Shown here: piece by piece, positions 1 to 15,127 of the stretch | Position numbering within the stretch: position 1 is the stretch's first letter | Layout of the letters: each line of letters starts with the position of its first letter | Source of the DNA: Brachypodium distachyon | Lineage: Eukaryota > Streptophyta > Magnoliopsida > Poales > Poaceae | Length of the DNA stretch: 64,000 bases | NCBI RefSeq assembly: GCF_000005505.3 | Contig: NC_016131.3 | Location: 34,587,001-34,651,000 of the forward strand | Direction of reading: 5' to 3' | Made by a program: the position numbers and the translations under genes | The notes under the pieces: generated by a model | Seen by the model: the letters and a program-made list of their open reading frames with translations, nothing else | Database searches by the model: none | What the model was told of the DNA's origin: nothing

Positions 1-704
1 CAACGGTTCGAACCCCTGATCCCATTGTTCTTCACCATTTCGAAGTTTCAAATCTCGAGATCTCTCTCCCTAGTGCATCCCCCAAGTCAATACTTTGAGA
101 AAGGGTTGAGAAGAGCTCGATCTAGGGTTTCACCAAATCAAAAGTTGATTCCCCTCGTTTATTTTGGTGGATTTTGTTACTCTTGGGATTTTGGAATCTC
201 TAGCCGAAAGGTGTCTCCTCAAGGCCACCAATCTTGTGAGATGGTACTTGTGGATTCGGGAAGGAGCCTCCAATTGAGTTGTGGAGTCATGCCCTTGTCC
301 TTGTTTGTAAAGGTTTGGCTTTCGCCTTCAAGAAAGCCATTAGTGGAGCTCACATCACCTTTTTCGTGTCGTGAGAGGAGAATAGAGTGAACCTTTGTGG
401 AGCCTCTACCTTTGTGGTAGAGCACTCTTCCAAACGTAGACGTACACCTTCCGAAATGGTTGAACTCCGGGATACATCTTCGTCTCCCGTGTGGTATCTT
501 CTTACCCTTTGCTTACTTGTCCTTACTTAATTGTCTATCCTTGCTTCGGCTATTGCACTTCATATTAGGGTTGCATTCACTTTAGAGAATTTAGTAAGCC
601 CTATGATTAAGTGTTTGTATCTTTCAAGAAAAGAAAAAGAAAAAAAATTCAAATTTGCTAGTCGCCTATTCAACCCCCCTCTAGTCGACCATATCGATCT
701 TTCA
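1..704 (+). mobile_element. LTR end fragment of an LTR retrotransposon (solo or 3' LTR)
   Basis: The first 704 bases read as the right part of a long terminal repeat. They are non-coding and end with a C-rich stretch, a CTCTAGTCGAC segment and a terminal TTTCA, a pattern familiar from grass LTR ends. The five bases after it, GATAT, could be a target-site duplication whose partner lies left of the window. The left end is cut by the window edge, so solo LTR and 3' LTR cannot be separated. A Copia origin is suspected only from the look of the terminus. Confidence 0.5.
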
Positions 705-1210
705 GATATGGACACACCATTAGATATTGGCATAATAAACGGAGTAAATTTCAAGGAACCACTGTTTTGGGGCAGTCGTCGCACTAACTTCCAGTTTTTT
801 CTAATTTGCCAATGAAATCATACATTTTTGGTCAGAGTGTCTCAACTAGCCCAAAATGCAAGTTTAAGCATGTCTGACGGGATTCCTTACGGGTGGCCCT
901 CACCTGTCAGGTGGACCAAGGAGAGGAGAAGTACCATTTAGTATGTTGGCCATTATCTGCCAACCTAAAGATCAAGGGGGGCCATGCGAGTGGATCTTTC
1001 TGTTAAAAATATTTGCTATCTAGGAAAATGTTTTGGAGACTAGAAACACCCTTATATCAGCATTTGCCCTGTTACTTTTTATTGTTTTTTGTTTTGACAA
1101 ACACTCTTCTTTCGGTGTCCCTTTGCAAAGGCATGTTGGTGATACACTTGCCCTGCATTTACCCCTAAGAATGACATTAACTCCAACTTTGGTGCTATCA
1201 CATTGAAATA
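705..1210. other. Intergenic, no gene seen
   Basis: No open frame with recognisable protein character was found. The stretch lies between an LTR end and a LINE remnant and is probably transposon-derived filler. Confidence 0.5.
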
Positions 1211-1342
1211 GCACATATGGTCTCATGGAGCATTTGGAAAATTCGAAATGATTTCATTTTCCGGGATATTTTACCCAACCTCTACAAATGCAGGAAAATC
1301 TTTAAAGATGAGCTTAAAATATTGTACCCAATTATTCACTGA
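1211..1342 (+). pseudogene. LINE (non-LTR retrotransposon) C-terminal remnant
   Basis: The frame starting at 1211 encodes the SWSIWKIRNDFIFRD type of segment followed by a KCRKIFKDEL-like helix and then a stop. This W-x-I-W-K-x-R-N pattern is typical of the extreme C-terminus of plant LINE ORF2 proteins, downstream of the reverse transcriptase and zinc-binding domain. Only this tail survives. It is short, so the family call rests on motif recognition alone. Confidence 0.6.
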
Positions 1343-2541
1343 AACAAAATAATCTAGAAAATACATGAAATATTCTAATTACGCAAAGTAGCAAGTGGCA
1401 AGTAGCAACTAGAGGCGTGCAGCCCGTAGAACATCAAGAAAATGAACACTACTAGGTTTTGTACACAACCTCGTACTATTCGTACTGTTGAAAATACCCC
1501 CTCACCCACTCAAAAGATGGTTTTCGCACACCGGTAGATTTTGACCGAGTACTAGCATTTTTTTTACTCCAGAAAATTCTTGAAAATGGAGAAAATCATA
1601 AATCATGCTCTTAGCCTACTGTTTAAATTTCAGCTTCATTGTGCAAACGGTTAATAAAAGAATGACATATTTTGTTTGAGGCTCAAATTTTGAATTAATA
1701 AAAGTTCCCAATATTTTTTGAAAAAAATACAAAAAAATCATAAATGTAGCTGTTAGGCTATTAAAATTTGAGCGATTGATGAGAAATGTGGCAGTCAAAT
1801 CTGCCACGGATGCGAAAATCTCCTTTTACCTACATGCAATTTACACGGTATTAATAGTTGAAATTTGTGTTCTAACCGGTATTGAAGTTCAAGGGGATAA
1901 TTTAAACTCAATGGTTCATTTAGGATTATAATATGGACTTGTCTCCTTTGACAGTTGACACAAACAGAACACTTGAGCTCTGTTTTGGCTTCAGAGATCT
2001 GAAGAATTGTGTCGTATATGCTGAGGCATCTTAGTATTCTCCCGTTGCAGCCCATTTCCAACTGATGGTGGCCGCGCGGCTACGGTCGAGGCTAATATCA
2101 TGCAGAAGCTGCCATATCGGCGTTTCGTACTGAATCGCAATTGGACAAAATGCATTTGTTGCTTCCGGTAAAAGAAATAGCCCTCCAGCTCGTGTTCTCC
2201 GCCATCGACTTGTTAGTTTCAGTTCTGAATTTGTCATCATAGCGGTGTTGTGGGTGATCGTGACTGACTCACACACTCACACACTATCTGGTTCAAACTT
2301 GATTATTCGTCGGGAAGATCATTGTTTGGCAGTTTCATGAAAATATTTGGATAAGCTCAGTATGTAACGCTTAACGAAACCAGCCGAATCAAAGATGTAA
2401 CAGTCGATACAACCAAAAGCAGGCACGTACTTAGTAGTGCGCTCCTAGAAGCTTTATTTGTGCCGATCTACATTAAAATCTTTTAATGATCGACATTCTC
2501 CTGCCTTCTCAGTCAGTCCTCAACCAACCAAGGTACACGCC
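1343..2541. other. Intergenic / upstream region of the oxidase gene
   Basis: AT-rich with no convincing coding frame. A short CACACTCACACACT tract lies near 2271. The last few hundred bases must hold the promoter and 5' leader of the oxidase gene at 2542, but I could not place a clear TATA box. Confidence 0.5.
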
Positions 2542-4110
2542 ATGGTCACAGCTCAGAGCGTCGTACTTGCACTGCTCGCCGTTTTCCTAGCCATTTCCAC
2601 GGTCGCGCCCACGCCGACCAACACCACCGGGTTTGTAAACTGCCTGGTCTTCCACCTTCCCCCGGGGATTATCTACACGCAAGGGTCCAGCTCCTACCCT
2701 TCCGTCCTCGAGTACTCTATCAAGAACCTCCGGTTCGTCACGCCGGGTACCCCGACGCCCTTGGTCATCATCAAGGCCACCAACACCTCCCACGTCCAGG
2801 CCTCCGTCCGCTGCGGCGCGCGGCACGGCGTCCGCGTGCGCCCTCGCAGCGGCGGCCATGACTACGAGGGCCTCTCCTACCGTTCGCTCGACGCGGCTCG
2901 CCGTTTCGCCATCGTCGACCTCGCGGCGCTGCGCGCGATCCGCGTCGACGTCCGGAGCGAGACGGCCTTGGTCGGATCAGGAGCCACGCTGGGGGAGCTT
3001 TACTACGGCATCGCCAACAAGAGCGCGCGCCTCGGGTTCCCCGCGGGCATCGGCCCCACGGTTGGCGTCGGCGGGCACCTCAGCGGGGGCGGCTTCGGCC
3101 TGATGCTACGGAAGCACGGGCTTGCCGCGGACCACGTCGTGGACGCCGTCATGGTGGACGCCGAGGGGAGGATTCTCGACAGGGCAGCCATGGGGGAGGA
3201 CGCCTTCTGGGCCATCCGAGGCGGCGGAGGCGGGAGCTTCGGCGTCGTGGTGTCCTGGAAGCTCCAGCTCGTGCGCGTCCCGGCGACGGTCACGGTGTTC
3301 ACCGTGCACCGGCCAAGAAACCGATCAGCCAGCGATCTCCTCACCAAATGGCAACAGATAGCACACGGCGCCTTACCCCGAGACATGATCCTCCGAGTCG
3401 TCGTGCAGAACCAAGACGCGCAGTTCGAGTCCCTCTACCTCGGCAGATGCAGGGGCCTCCTCGCGACGATGGCCAAGACGTTCCCGGAGCTCGGGGTGAC
3501 ACGGCAGGACTGTATCGAGATGAGCTGGATCGAGTCGGTGCTCTACTTCGCGTTCTACGGCACGGGGAAGCCGTTGGAGCTGCTCCTGGACAGAGGAAGC
3601 AAGCCGGACCGGTACTTCAAGGCCAAGTCGGACTTCATGCACGATCCCATCCCAAAGAACGTGTGGGAGAGCACGTGGGAGTGGTTCCTCAAGGACGGGG
3701 CCGGGCTTCTCATCCTTGATCCCTACGGCGGCAGGATGGGCGCAGTCGCGCCGTCAGCGACGCCGTTCCCGCACCGCCGGGCACTCTACAACCTTCAGTA
3801 CTACGGTTCCTGGTTTGATAACGGGACAGAGGCGTCGGAGAAACACATGGGCTGGATCAGGGGGCTGCACCGGGAGATGGAGCCATACGTGTCCAGGAAC
3901 CCGAGGGGCGCGTACGTGAATTACAAGGACCTGGACCTCGGCGTGAACGACTCTGGCGGCGACAGCGGCGGAGGGACGAGCTATGAGAAGGCAAGAGGTT
4001 GGGGGGAGTCGTACTTCAAGGAGAACTTTGAGAGACTCGCGATGGTGAAGGCCATGGTGGATCCCAGTGACTTCTTCAGGAACGAACAGAGCATTCCTCC
4101 TCTTCCGTAG
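2542..4110 (+). CDS. Berberine-bridge-enzyme-like FAD-linked oxidase, secreted
   Basis: A single exon encodes 522 aa. The ATG at 2542 was chosen because it opens a hydrophobic signal peptide; upstream in-frame sequence has no ATG and no family similarity. The order is signal peptide (about 1-25), FAD_binding_4 domain with RSGGHDYEG around His106 (the residue that carries 8-alpha-histidyl FAD in this family), the VGVGGHLSGGGFG loop, a substrate region, and the C-terminal BBE domain with YVNYKDLDLG and the family-typical DPSDFFRNEQSIPPLP end. Several N-x-S/T sites fit secretion. Known family members oxidise alkaloids, monolignols or oligosaccharides; the substrate here cannot be read from sequence. 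Residue 171 is Gly (codon 3052-3054) where most relatives have the Cys that forms the second flavin bond. No frameshift or stop was seen, and lack of introns is common in this family. Confidence 0.93.
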   Translation: MVTAQSVVLALLAVFLAISTVAPTPTNTTGFVNCLVFHLPPGIIYTQGSSSYPSVLEYSIKNLRFVTPGTPTPLVIIKATNTSHVQASVRCGARHGVRVRPRSGGHDYEGLSYRSLDAARRFAIVDLAALRAIRVDVRSETALVGSGATLGELYYGIANKSARLGFPAGIGPTVGVGGHLSGGGFGLMLRKHGLAADHVVDAVMVDAEGRILDRAAMGEDAFWAIRGGGGGSFGVVVSWKLQLVRVPATVTVFTVHRPRNRSASDLLTKWQQIAHGALPRDMILRVVVQNQDAQFESLYLGRCRGLLATMAKTFPELGVTRQDCIEMSWIESVLYFAFYGTGKPLELLLDRGSKPDRYFKAKSDFMHDPIPKNVWESTWEWFLKDGAGLLILDPYGGRMGAVAPSATPFPHRRALYNLQYYGSWFDNGTEASEKHMGWIRGLHREMEPYVSRNPRGAYVNYKDLDLGVNDSGGDSGGGTSYEKARGWGESYFKENFERLAMVKAMVDPSDFFRNEQSIPPLP

Positions 4111-4315
4111 TAGACAGCATTCCCCGCTCCAATCACAAGGTGGCACTGCCGTGACGCCGATTGTTTTTTTTTACTTGAAAGGGAAAGTCTACGTAGTGTG
4201 TATGCTTGCAGGGTCCATTTGTGAAAATATGGATATTGCATGCATTACAAAAACCTAATTGCTTGAAAGTGCTTATGCACTTATTGGAGGACACAGTTGC
4301 ACATGCTTCCAACCC
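4111..4315. other. 3' flank of the oxidase gene
   Basis: Non-coding sequence after the TAG stop, taken to hold the 3' untranslated region. No clear poly(A) signal was fixed. Confidence 0.4.
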
Positions 4316-5619
4316 GTTCGTTTTCTCCTAAACCATGCGCACCGTCTGATTAGTTTAGGACATCCTCGTCCCTTCGGTGCCACATCCTGAAGCCCCATGC
4401 GGCCGCCTCCCATTCCCAAATCCCCATTCTCTTCTCTGTTTTCCTCAAGTCCAACGCTCGTGCTGAGTTCTCTTGGCAGCAGCGATTCCGGCCGCACGAT
4501 GGAGAGCAGAGGTGCAGCAGAAGAGGTGGGTGGTCGTCAGGCAAGATAGGTGGTGACGGGGAGGTGATTCGTGAGTCAAATCGGGCGATACTGGCGGCGC
4601 GGAGTAACCCGCGATTTCGTCGCTGCGCGGCTCCACCAGCGAGTTGATAGGGAGGGGGACGTTGGGGCTTCTGCATGTCGCGGGGCGTGGTGCTGCAGGC
4701 CACGAGAAGTTGATTCGTGACTCGAATCGGGGCACAGAGGCTCCTTGGTGAGTCCTGTCGCGTGCGATTTGCTGGAGGTGGGGTTTGCAGGAGCGGCACG
4801 GAGCGGCTCTGCGGGGGCGGTGGAGTAAGCGTCGGACGGGAGAAGCTGTCAGCTCATCGTCGAATTCGCCATGGGGGAGCGAGCTCCACCAGGCAGTCAA
4901 TTAGGGGCCGCGGGGGCTTCTGCATGTCGAGCAAGGTGGGGGGTCGCGGAGGGGTTTCGCGTGTTGAATCGAGGCTGCAGGCCACATCGCGCATTGCCGA
5001 CGAATGAGCACGACGAGCACATCGAGCCTCTACTGTTGCATCAAGTTTTCACGGTTAGTTCCTTTTCACATCCTCCCCCAAATCCCCTGATCGATCCTAC
5101 TTTTTCCTGTCGATTTTTGGGGATTCAGGTTTGCGCCATGATTCGATTCGCTATGCTTTGCATCAGACTAGGTTAATTTGATGAGGGATAAGTAATTTTT
5201 GCATCTAAAATTGCTTGCTATTTTTAGCTTTTTCATGGGGGTGCTGTGCAGGTTTGCATGCAAATGTAGCCGAATTATAGCTGTTGCAATTCTTCGTGGC
5301 GAGGACTGTGCGTTTGTCCGTGTGTTTAGTATGTTGCTTCCTTCAGTAATTGCCCTACCACAAGCATATTCCTATTTTAGTTTGTTGCTTATTTTGTGAG
5401 AATGCCACTTTCCTTTCAGTAATCACGTGGTGAGTGAACCTTCGAGTGTAACCTATGTCATCGTTGGTTCGTTTTTTTGCTAAACTCCGGCTGTGTAGAT
5501 GTATGTGTCTGCCAACATTTTTGGAGCCACTGTATTGTTTTTGGTCCATACAGCAGTCACTTTTGGAGTCCGAAAAATGGGCCTAATTAGGTGGCTCATC
5601 TTTTTGCGTTGCAGATATC
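4316..5619. other. GC-rich leader-like stretch, unassigned
   Basis: Bases about 4316-5050 are GC-rich and contain short open frames on both strands with no recognisable domain. Around 5053 a GC-rich segment changes to AT-rich sequence at a GGTTAGTT motif, which looks like an exon-intron border. The stretch could be the leader and first intron of a transcription unit that includes the exon-like pieces at 5620-5736, 5844-5940 and 7292-7372. It could equally be the first part of a transposon-captured gene. No function is proposed. Confidence 0.3.
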
Positions 5620-5736
5620 ATGAATGCAATCGATGATGAAGCATATGGGGGAGCAGCTGAAGAAAATAAATCTGGGGATTTAATTCTTCGCCGCAGTAGA
5701 CGAAAATCACATTGGGGTAAAAGGTTTGTTGTCTGA
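5620..5736 (+). other. Small exon-like ORF (38 aa), function unknown
   Basis: Directly after a TTGCAG acceptor-like site, an ATG opens a 38-residue frame. It has an acidic start (MNAIDDE) and a basic middle (LRRSRRKSHW), and ends in TGA. Composition looks coding, but I recognise no family. It may be an exon of a longer gene, with the apparent stop lying in an intron. Confidence 0.3.
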
Positions 5737-5843
5737 AAATGTAGGAGGAATTGATCCACGGGTTCACAACATGCAGCAGGTGTGGTTTTTGCTCCCCCAA
5801 TAGTCGCCCCCGCTAATCATCGCTTTTTTCACATGTTTTCTAG

Positions 5844-5940
5844 GATGCTTCATTGCCCGCCTGCTCCGAGAATACTGAGATCCAGATTAGGCACCCTACT
5901 AAGATGCAACGTAGGCGCCCCGGAGGCACATGGGAAGACG
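5844..5940 (+). other. Exon-like segment, function unknown
   Basis: The segment is bounded by a CTAG acceptor-like end and a GACG/GTGATC donor-like start. It is open in the frame reading DASLPACSENTE... MQRRRPGGTWED, which has protein-like composition with a basic cluster. I could not join it in frame to 7292-7372 with certainty, so the transcript model is unproven. Confidence 0.3.
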
Positions 5941-6054
5941 GTGATCCCCATCTTTTCATTTTCTTGACTCAATCCATGTATGCACTGGGTTTTTAATATA
6001 CTCGCTCATACCATGCTCTATAGTTGCCACGTATCAATATAGGTTATTTTTTAC

Positions 6055-7250
6055 CTAGCCTTTTATTAATTAGTTGCTTATGTATATGTTTAGATCTACC
6101 TATTTTAGTCGCAGTTTTCTAACAATATGCTTGACCATGCCCAGGTCTGAAGTTGCTTTTTAACTTAGCTTGGGTAGTTTGATTTTAATTATTAGCCGCT
6201 CACACACGGTCTTATAGTCGCTTCCTTCGTTTTAATATAGGTGGCAGTAAGCTAACAAAGGGGCATATCTCTACAAATATAGTTGCTTTTTTAATGCAAC
6301 TTTGTGTTTTAGATTACTTCTTAGGACTTTTCTTAATTAGTTGCTTATACATATGTTTAGCTTTATCTTTGCCGCTTTTTCCTCTCAATATACCTGCTCA
6401 CACACACTCACATTCTGAAGTGCTTTTTAACTTAGGTAATGTAGCTGCTTCTCATTATTTAGTCACTCACGCAACGCCTCATAGTTGCTTCTTTTTAATA
6501 TAGGTGGCAGCAAGCAATATAGGGGGGCATGCCACAGCTAATATAGTTGTTTTTTATAATGCAACTTCATGTTCTAGGTTACTTCCTAGGACCTTTTCTT
6601 GATTAGTTGCTTATGCATATGTTTAGCTTTATCATTGTCACTTTTTTCTTTCTCAATATATCTGCAAACACCCCCTTCCTGCCCTGAAGTTGCCTTTTAA
6701 CTTAGGTGATGTAGGTGCTTTTAATTAATCAGTTTCTCACACAATTTCTTATAGTTGATTCTCTTTGTCCCTCTTTCTTTTGTCAATATGCTTGACCTAA
6801 CCACGCCACATATGTGAAATTAGTTTCTTGTTTTTTTTTTCCTTTTTTCTTGCTTTATCCATTGGTGTAATTTTCCTACTTGCTCAGACTTGACATATAT
6901 AGCTGCTTAAATATACATGATTCATCAAGCTAATACACATGCTTTGGGGCATGATGCAGCAACCTAATACACAATTAGTCACTGATCTATATATTCAGAA
7001 TTCATTTAGTAAGTGCAACTTTATTTTAGGTTAGTATATTTTTTCTGGAACCTTTTGCTAAGTAGTCACTTATCTATATATTCAGATTTAGGATGTCACT
7101 TTTACTTGTCAATATAATCATCCACACCTGATGTACAGTTGCTTTTTTAAAACTTAGCTATATAGTTGCTTTTTAATTTATTAGTTGCTTTAGAAATTCT
7201 CATATTTGTTTAGACTTATGTTTGTCGTTCTTTCATGTTTTCTTTTATCC
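6055..7250. repeat. Degenerate tandem repeat, unit ~265 bp, plus diffuse TAGTTGCTT motifs
   Basis: The block TTAGTTGCTTAT(g/a)(t/c)ATATG recurs at about 6070, 6337 and 6603, and the block GGTGGCAG(t/c)AAGC recurs at 6240 and 6503, giving a unit of 263-267 bp. Three diverged copies are clear. A fourth partial copy, without the full unit, lies near 7014-7190. The motif TAGTTGC is scattered through the whole stretch. A separate 54-bp direct repeat built on AGTTGCTTTTGGTTTG lies at about 7989-8070. Confidence 0.7.
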
Positions 7251-7291
7251 ATTGCGACACAACTGATTTGATAGTTGCGTTTCTTTTTTAG

Positions 7292-7372
7292 AAACACAAG
7301 GTTCGTAAAGACAGGGCCTTACCTGCTATGCTCTTCAAACTCAAGGATGCGGATGACAATGTGAAGCAATAG
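7292..7372 (+). other. Terminal exon-like segment, function unknown
   Basis: A polypyrimidine tract and TTTTTAG acceptor are followed by 26 codons (KHKVRKDRALPAMLFKLKD...) and a TAG stop. The lysine/arginine-rich start and amphipathic middle look coding. It would serve as the last exon of whatever gene the pieces at 5620 and 5844 belong to, but no homologue is recognised. Confidence 0.3.
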
Positions 7373-8568
7373 TAGGTACACTACAAGGAGACAGAAGCTT
7401 TTTGCCTACATGAACATGAGCTTGGCAAGTTTCAGGATGCGGCACTACAGTGTTCTCAAGGATGTGTTGTTTCTTTTTCAAGCTGGTGAATCGTGTTTGT
7501 GTTTCCCTTGGGAAATGAACCAGGAGGGGTACTCCATGGGAGTATGCAAGTAGGTAATACCTGCTTACATTGTCTCAATAGAGTTGCATAAATATTGTTG
7601 CCTACAACCTGATATATAGTTGCCTACACTAAATGTGCACTACTTGCTTAATTTTTGTGTGGTTAGTAACGTACGACAACCTGCAAATTACATCTTTTTT
7701 GTGTTGCTTTGTTTCTTCAACCAGGTGCTTTTGCCAGGGATTTGTATAGATGACGGAAGCAATGGAAGGAAAAATAGAAGATTGACTTACAGGGAAGCAA
7801 AATAAAAGATTGACTAACAGATTCAAGCAGTGTTCAATGTTTTGACCTTTTTGCCTAAGAGAAAGTAGTTAGAGACAAAACAATCATCTCATGTGGCTGC
7901 AGCATGTGTTTTTGTGACAGTCTATGTAACGTACTGCTTGTATCCGTTAGTTTCTGGCTAATGATTTGTTTGGAAGTGACAGTTTGGAGTTGCTTTTGGT
8001 TTGTTTATAGCTGACAATTTTGATTACCCTAGTGTTGAAAATAGTTGCTTTTGGTTTGTTTATAGTGACAATTTAGAGGGAGCTTTTTTGCTTTGCCTTT
8101 TGCCATTTTTGCTTGCCTGAACTTAGAGCTTGCCAACTTTACAGCCTGGTGCTGTGCGAGTCAAGAATCCGGAGGAGGCCGTGCGGGTGATAGACGCCTG
8201 GGGAGAGGGGACAACAATTTTCTATTTTAGGAAAGGACAAAATTAACTTACCATATATAGGTGTGCACTCTAGGTAGCCTAATAGTGCACGAACACCCTC
8301 TAGTGCTGTCCTTACAAAAAATAGATAAAAATATTGGTCCCTTTACGAGTCTCTACTACTCCCTACGTCTTTTTAAAGATGTTATAACTTTATTCTAAAT
8401 TAAATGATTTAAAATTTTACCAAGATTAAAGAAAAACATAGTATAACATAAAATAAGGAAAATATAGTAGTATCTCGCTTAGTACCTAACACACCATACG
8501 TTAAAACCATCTCGTGAAAATCGTACAACAGGCCAGCGGGTTTTTAGGGGTGGACAGCTAATGTTAAC
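7373..8568. other. Intergenic, no gene seen
   Basis: Only short frames without family character. The start of a degenerate Stowaway-like terminus (CTCCCTACGTC) lies near 8350, but no partner end is visible. Confidence 0.4.
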
Positions 8569-8838
8569 GGCATCTCCAATAGTTTGTGCTTTGACTTATG
8601 GGTTAAAATGTCCATGTCATTAACCAACAACACACAATATAAATACTCAATAGATCACATTTAAGTTGTCAAATGCGAGGCAAGAGAATTACATGTTTGC
8701 CCTTTCATCTCATCTTGGAGCCTTTGCATGCATTGCATTAATCCACACACTACCTTACTCTTTTTCTATTTCATATTTATCACGTCATCAAAAAATAATT
8801 CTACACGACATATTTGCCAACAACTATTAGAGATAATC
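8569..8838. mobile_element. MITE-like element with imperfect inverted ends
   Basis: GGCATCTCCAATAGTTTG at 8569 is matched by an inverted, imperfect copy ending near 8838 (reverse complement GATTATCTCTAATAGTTG). The ~270-bp AT-rich interior is non-coding. The size and terminus suggest a Harbinger- or hAT-type MITE. The target duplication is not clean, so the class is uncertain. Confidence 0.4.
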
Positions 8839-9084
8839 TGAAGAATCCGACTAGTGAGCTCCAGTTATTTTGGTTTAATTCGGGTAGTTAATATGGTTTT
8901 TGGTAAATATGATTTTTATATTTCAGAAAATACGGTTTCATATAAAAATACGGTTCGGTTCGGTAATAACCATCAATTTCCATTTTATTTTGATAATAAC
9001 CGAACTAGCTAAAGTTGCCGTGATTTTTTTAGCAGCACATCATTTGAACATTTCCTTTTTATGGAGCCAGTAACTAAACCACAA

Positions 9085-9740
9085 ATACTACCTATCATTT
9101 CACAAAGAGAACAAAAGGTTATATTCCATTATTACATACTATGCATGTCTTTTTAGAGAACTATAACAAGGCTAACATAAAGCAATTTCCTATACCATGG
9201 AGCCAACGAGCAAACAAATTCGAGATGTAAGTTGATGGTAGTAGATTAAAAGTCACAAAGACAACTCTCCACACAAAGCGTGCCATAGGATATTCGAAAA
9301 ATAGGTGATGAATAGTTTCGTCTTGATCACAAAATACACATCTTTTGCAACCATGTCAATTTTTTTTAGCCAAGTTATCCTTAGTGAGCACAAGCCCTCG
9401 ACACAGGAGCCATGCAAATTTTTTTAATCTTGAGAGGCATCTTAAGTTTCCAAATAATTTTATGGCGAAACTGACAATCAGTATTAATCATAAATTGATC
9501 AAAAGATTTCACAGAATACGACCCCGAAGAAGACAACACCAGGAAAATGAATCTGCTTGGTCAACAAGTTGAACTGTAGCAAGCTTTGCACACAGCTCCT
9601 GTCGGACTAATAATCTCGCCCCAACAATATTCCTCCCAAAGACAATATTCAGAGACACATACGTCATCACCTCTGCAACAGAAGCTTGGCAATTTAACGC
9701 AATCCTATAAAGAGAGGGGAACTAATTCTTGAGAGGAGGC
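9085..9740 (-). pseudogene. LINE reverse transcriptase zinc-binding domain (zf-RVT) remnant
   Basis: On the minus strand the sequence encodes an LTKDNLAK-like segment, then CKRCVFCDQDETIHHLFFEYP and ARFVWRVVFVTF. This is the zinc-binding region near the C-terminus of plant LINE ORF2 proteins (Cys-x2-Cys...His motif). The reading frame has several stops, for example after LHGIGNCFMLALL, and the usual Cys in HLFFECP is Tyr. This is a dead fragment without the catalytic reverse transcriptase domain. Confidence 0.75.
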
Positions 9741-10415
9741 GTGTCAAACGAAATATGAGGAAAGAAAAAATGTATCACTCTCAACAAATCCTTTCAAAAA
9801 GAGGAGTAAGAAGCTCTCAACTCCACCCGCCGAGAGTGAACAGGGTGTTGAGGTAGGGCTTGGGAGGTGGGCTCGGCCAGGCCCACCTCGGGCTGAGCCT
9901 GATGTTTTTTCCGTTTTTTGTTGGTTTAACCGAGTTATTTCGATTTTAAGAAGTACTTTCGATTGGTCCAAAATCCAGAATTTTCAGTTGTGGTTAGGTT
10001 TTCTCGGTTCCGATTGGGTTACGCCCCGCTGACTAGTGACTCAAATGGAGCAGAAACGAATTCGACTCGGCTTCTAGAGAGTCCCACTGAGCAGAACAAG
10101 TGCGACACTTACAACCAGGTCCCACGCGCACCAGGACATGAGATCACCCGCGTACGCACGGCACGAACAGACTCCACGAGACCACGAGGCTCCCCAAGAA
10201 CAGCACAGCGGCACGCCACGGAGTGTCGAGTGACACACTGACACAGCAGCAGCAGAACAGAAGGCACCGCACCGCGCCGCTTCCCCAGTATCCAAGCCAT
10301 CTTGGCTTCCCTTAAGGCCCTTAACTCTCTTCTCTACCGACAAACGCCAAGCTCTCACGCGGTCACGCCACGCGCCCCGATCAGCGCCGGTCGGGTGCGG
10401 TGCAGCTAGCACGGC
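9741..10415. other. Upstream region of the aspartate aminotransferase gene
   Basis: Contains a short palindromic GC-rich stretch near 9868-9900 built on GGTGGGC/GCCCACC, possibly a decayed transposon end, then a GC-rising segment that must hold the promoter and leader of the gene at 10416. No clear TATA box was placed. Confidence 0.4.
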
Positions 10416-14809
<4,394 letters not shown>

Positions 14810-15045
14810 GATCCCCTTTTTCCTGCCGAAATAAGTTTCAGGTGGCTTGTAATTAATCTGTTTTAAACAAATTTTCTGACCATGACAATGTCAGATGGTG
14901 AAATAAATCTGTCCCATATGGCCATATGCTATGAACTATGGGCATCTAAATATTGATTTGTTTTATTGGAATGTATTTTTTTTGGAAAAAGGAGGATATG
15001 CTATGAACTATGGCCTCTGCATCGGTTGATGCGCACAACCATATA
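14810..15045. other. 3' flank of the aminotransferase gene
   Basis: AT-rich sequence holding the 3' untranslated region. A short stretch around 14925-14945 (CTATGAACTATGG) recurs at about 15000-15013. Confidence 0.4.
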
Positions 15046-15127
15046 CTCCTTCTGATCTATAATAAGTGTCAAGGATTTAATATAACTTTGTACTAAATCT
15101 CTAACACTTATTATGGATTGGAGGGAG
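15046..15127. mobile_element. Stowaway MITE, 82 bp
   Basis: Inverted ends CTCCTTCTGATCTATAATAA and the complement of TTATTATGGATTGGAGGGAG (one base differing from strict reading near the centre) enclose a short AT-rich core. TA dinucleotides flank both sides (15044-15045, 15128-15129), the Tc1/mariner-type target duplication expected of Stowaway. It is complete but too short to code. Confidence 0.85.

Noticed and set aside
3003..3386. Open frames antisense or out of frame within the oxidase gene
   Set aside because: They are shadows of the strongly GC-biased coding strand. No start context or domain was seen.
9345..9572. 75-codon + strand frame
   Set aside because: The opposite strand encodes the LINE zinc-binding domain, so this is its shadow.
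8860..10020. Possible hAT transposon with GGTTCGGT subterminal repeats enclosing the LINE remnant
   Set aside because: Motifs near 8950 and 10005 are suggestive, but I could not find matching terminal inverted repeats or an 8-bp duplication.
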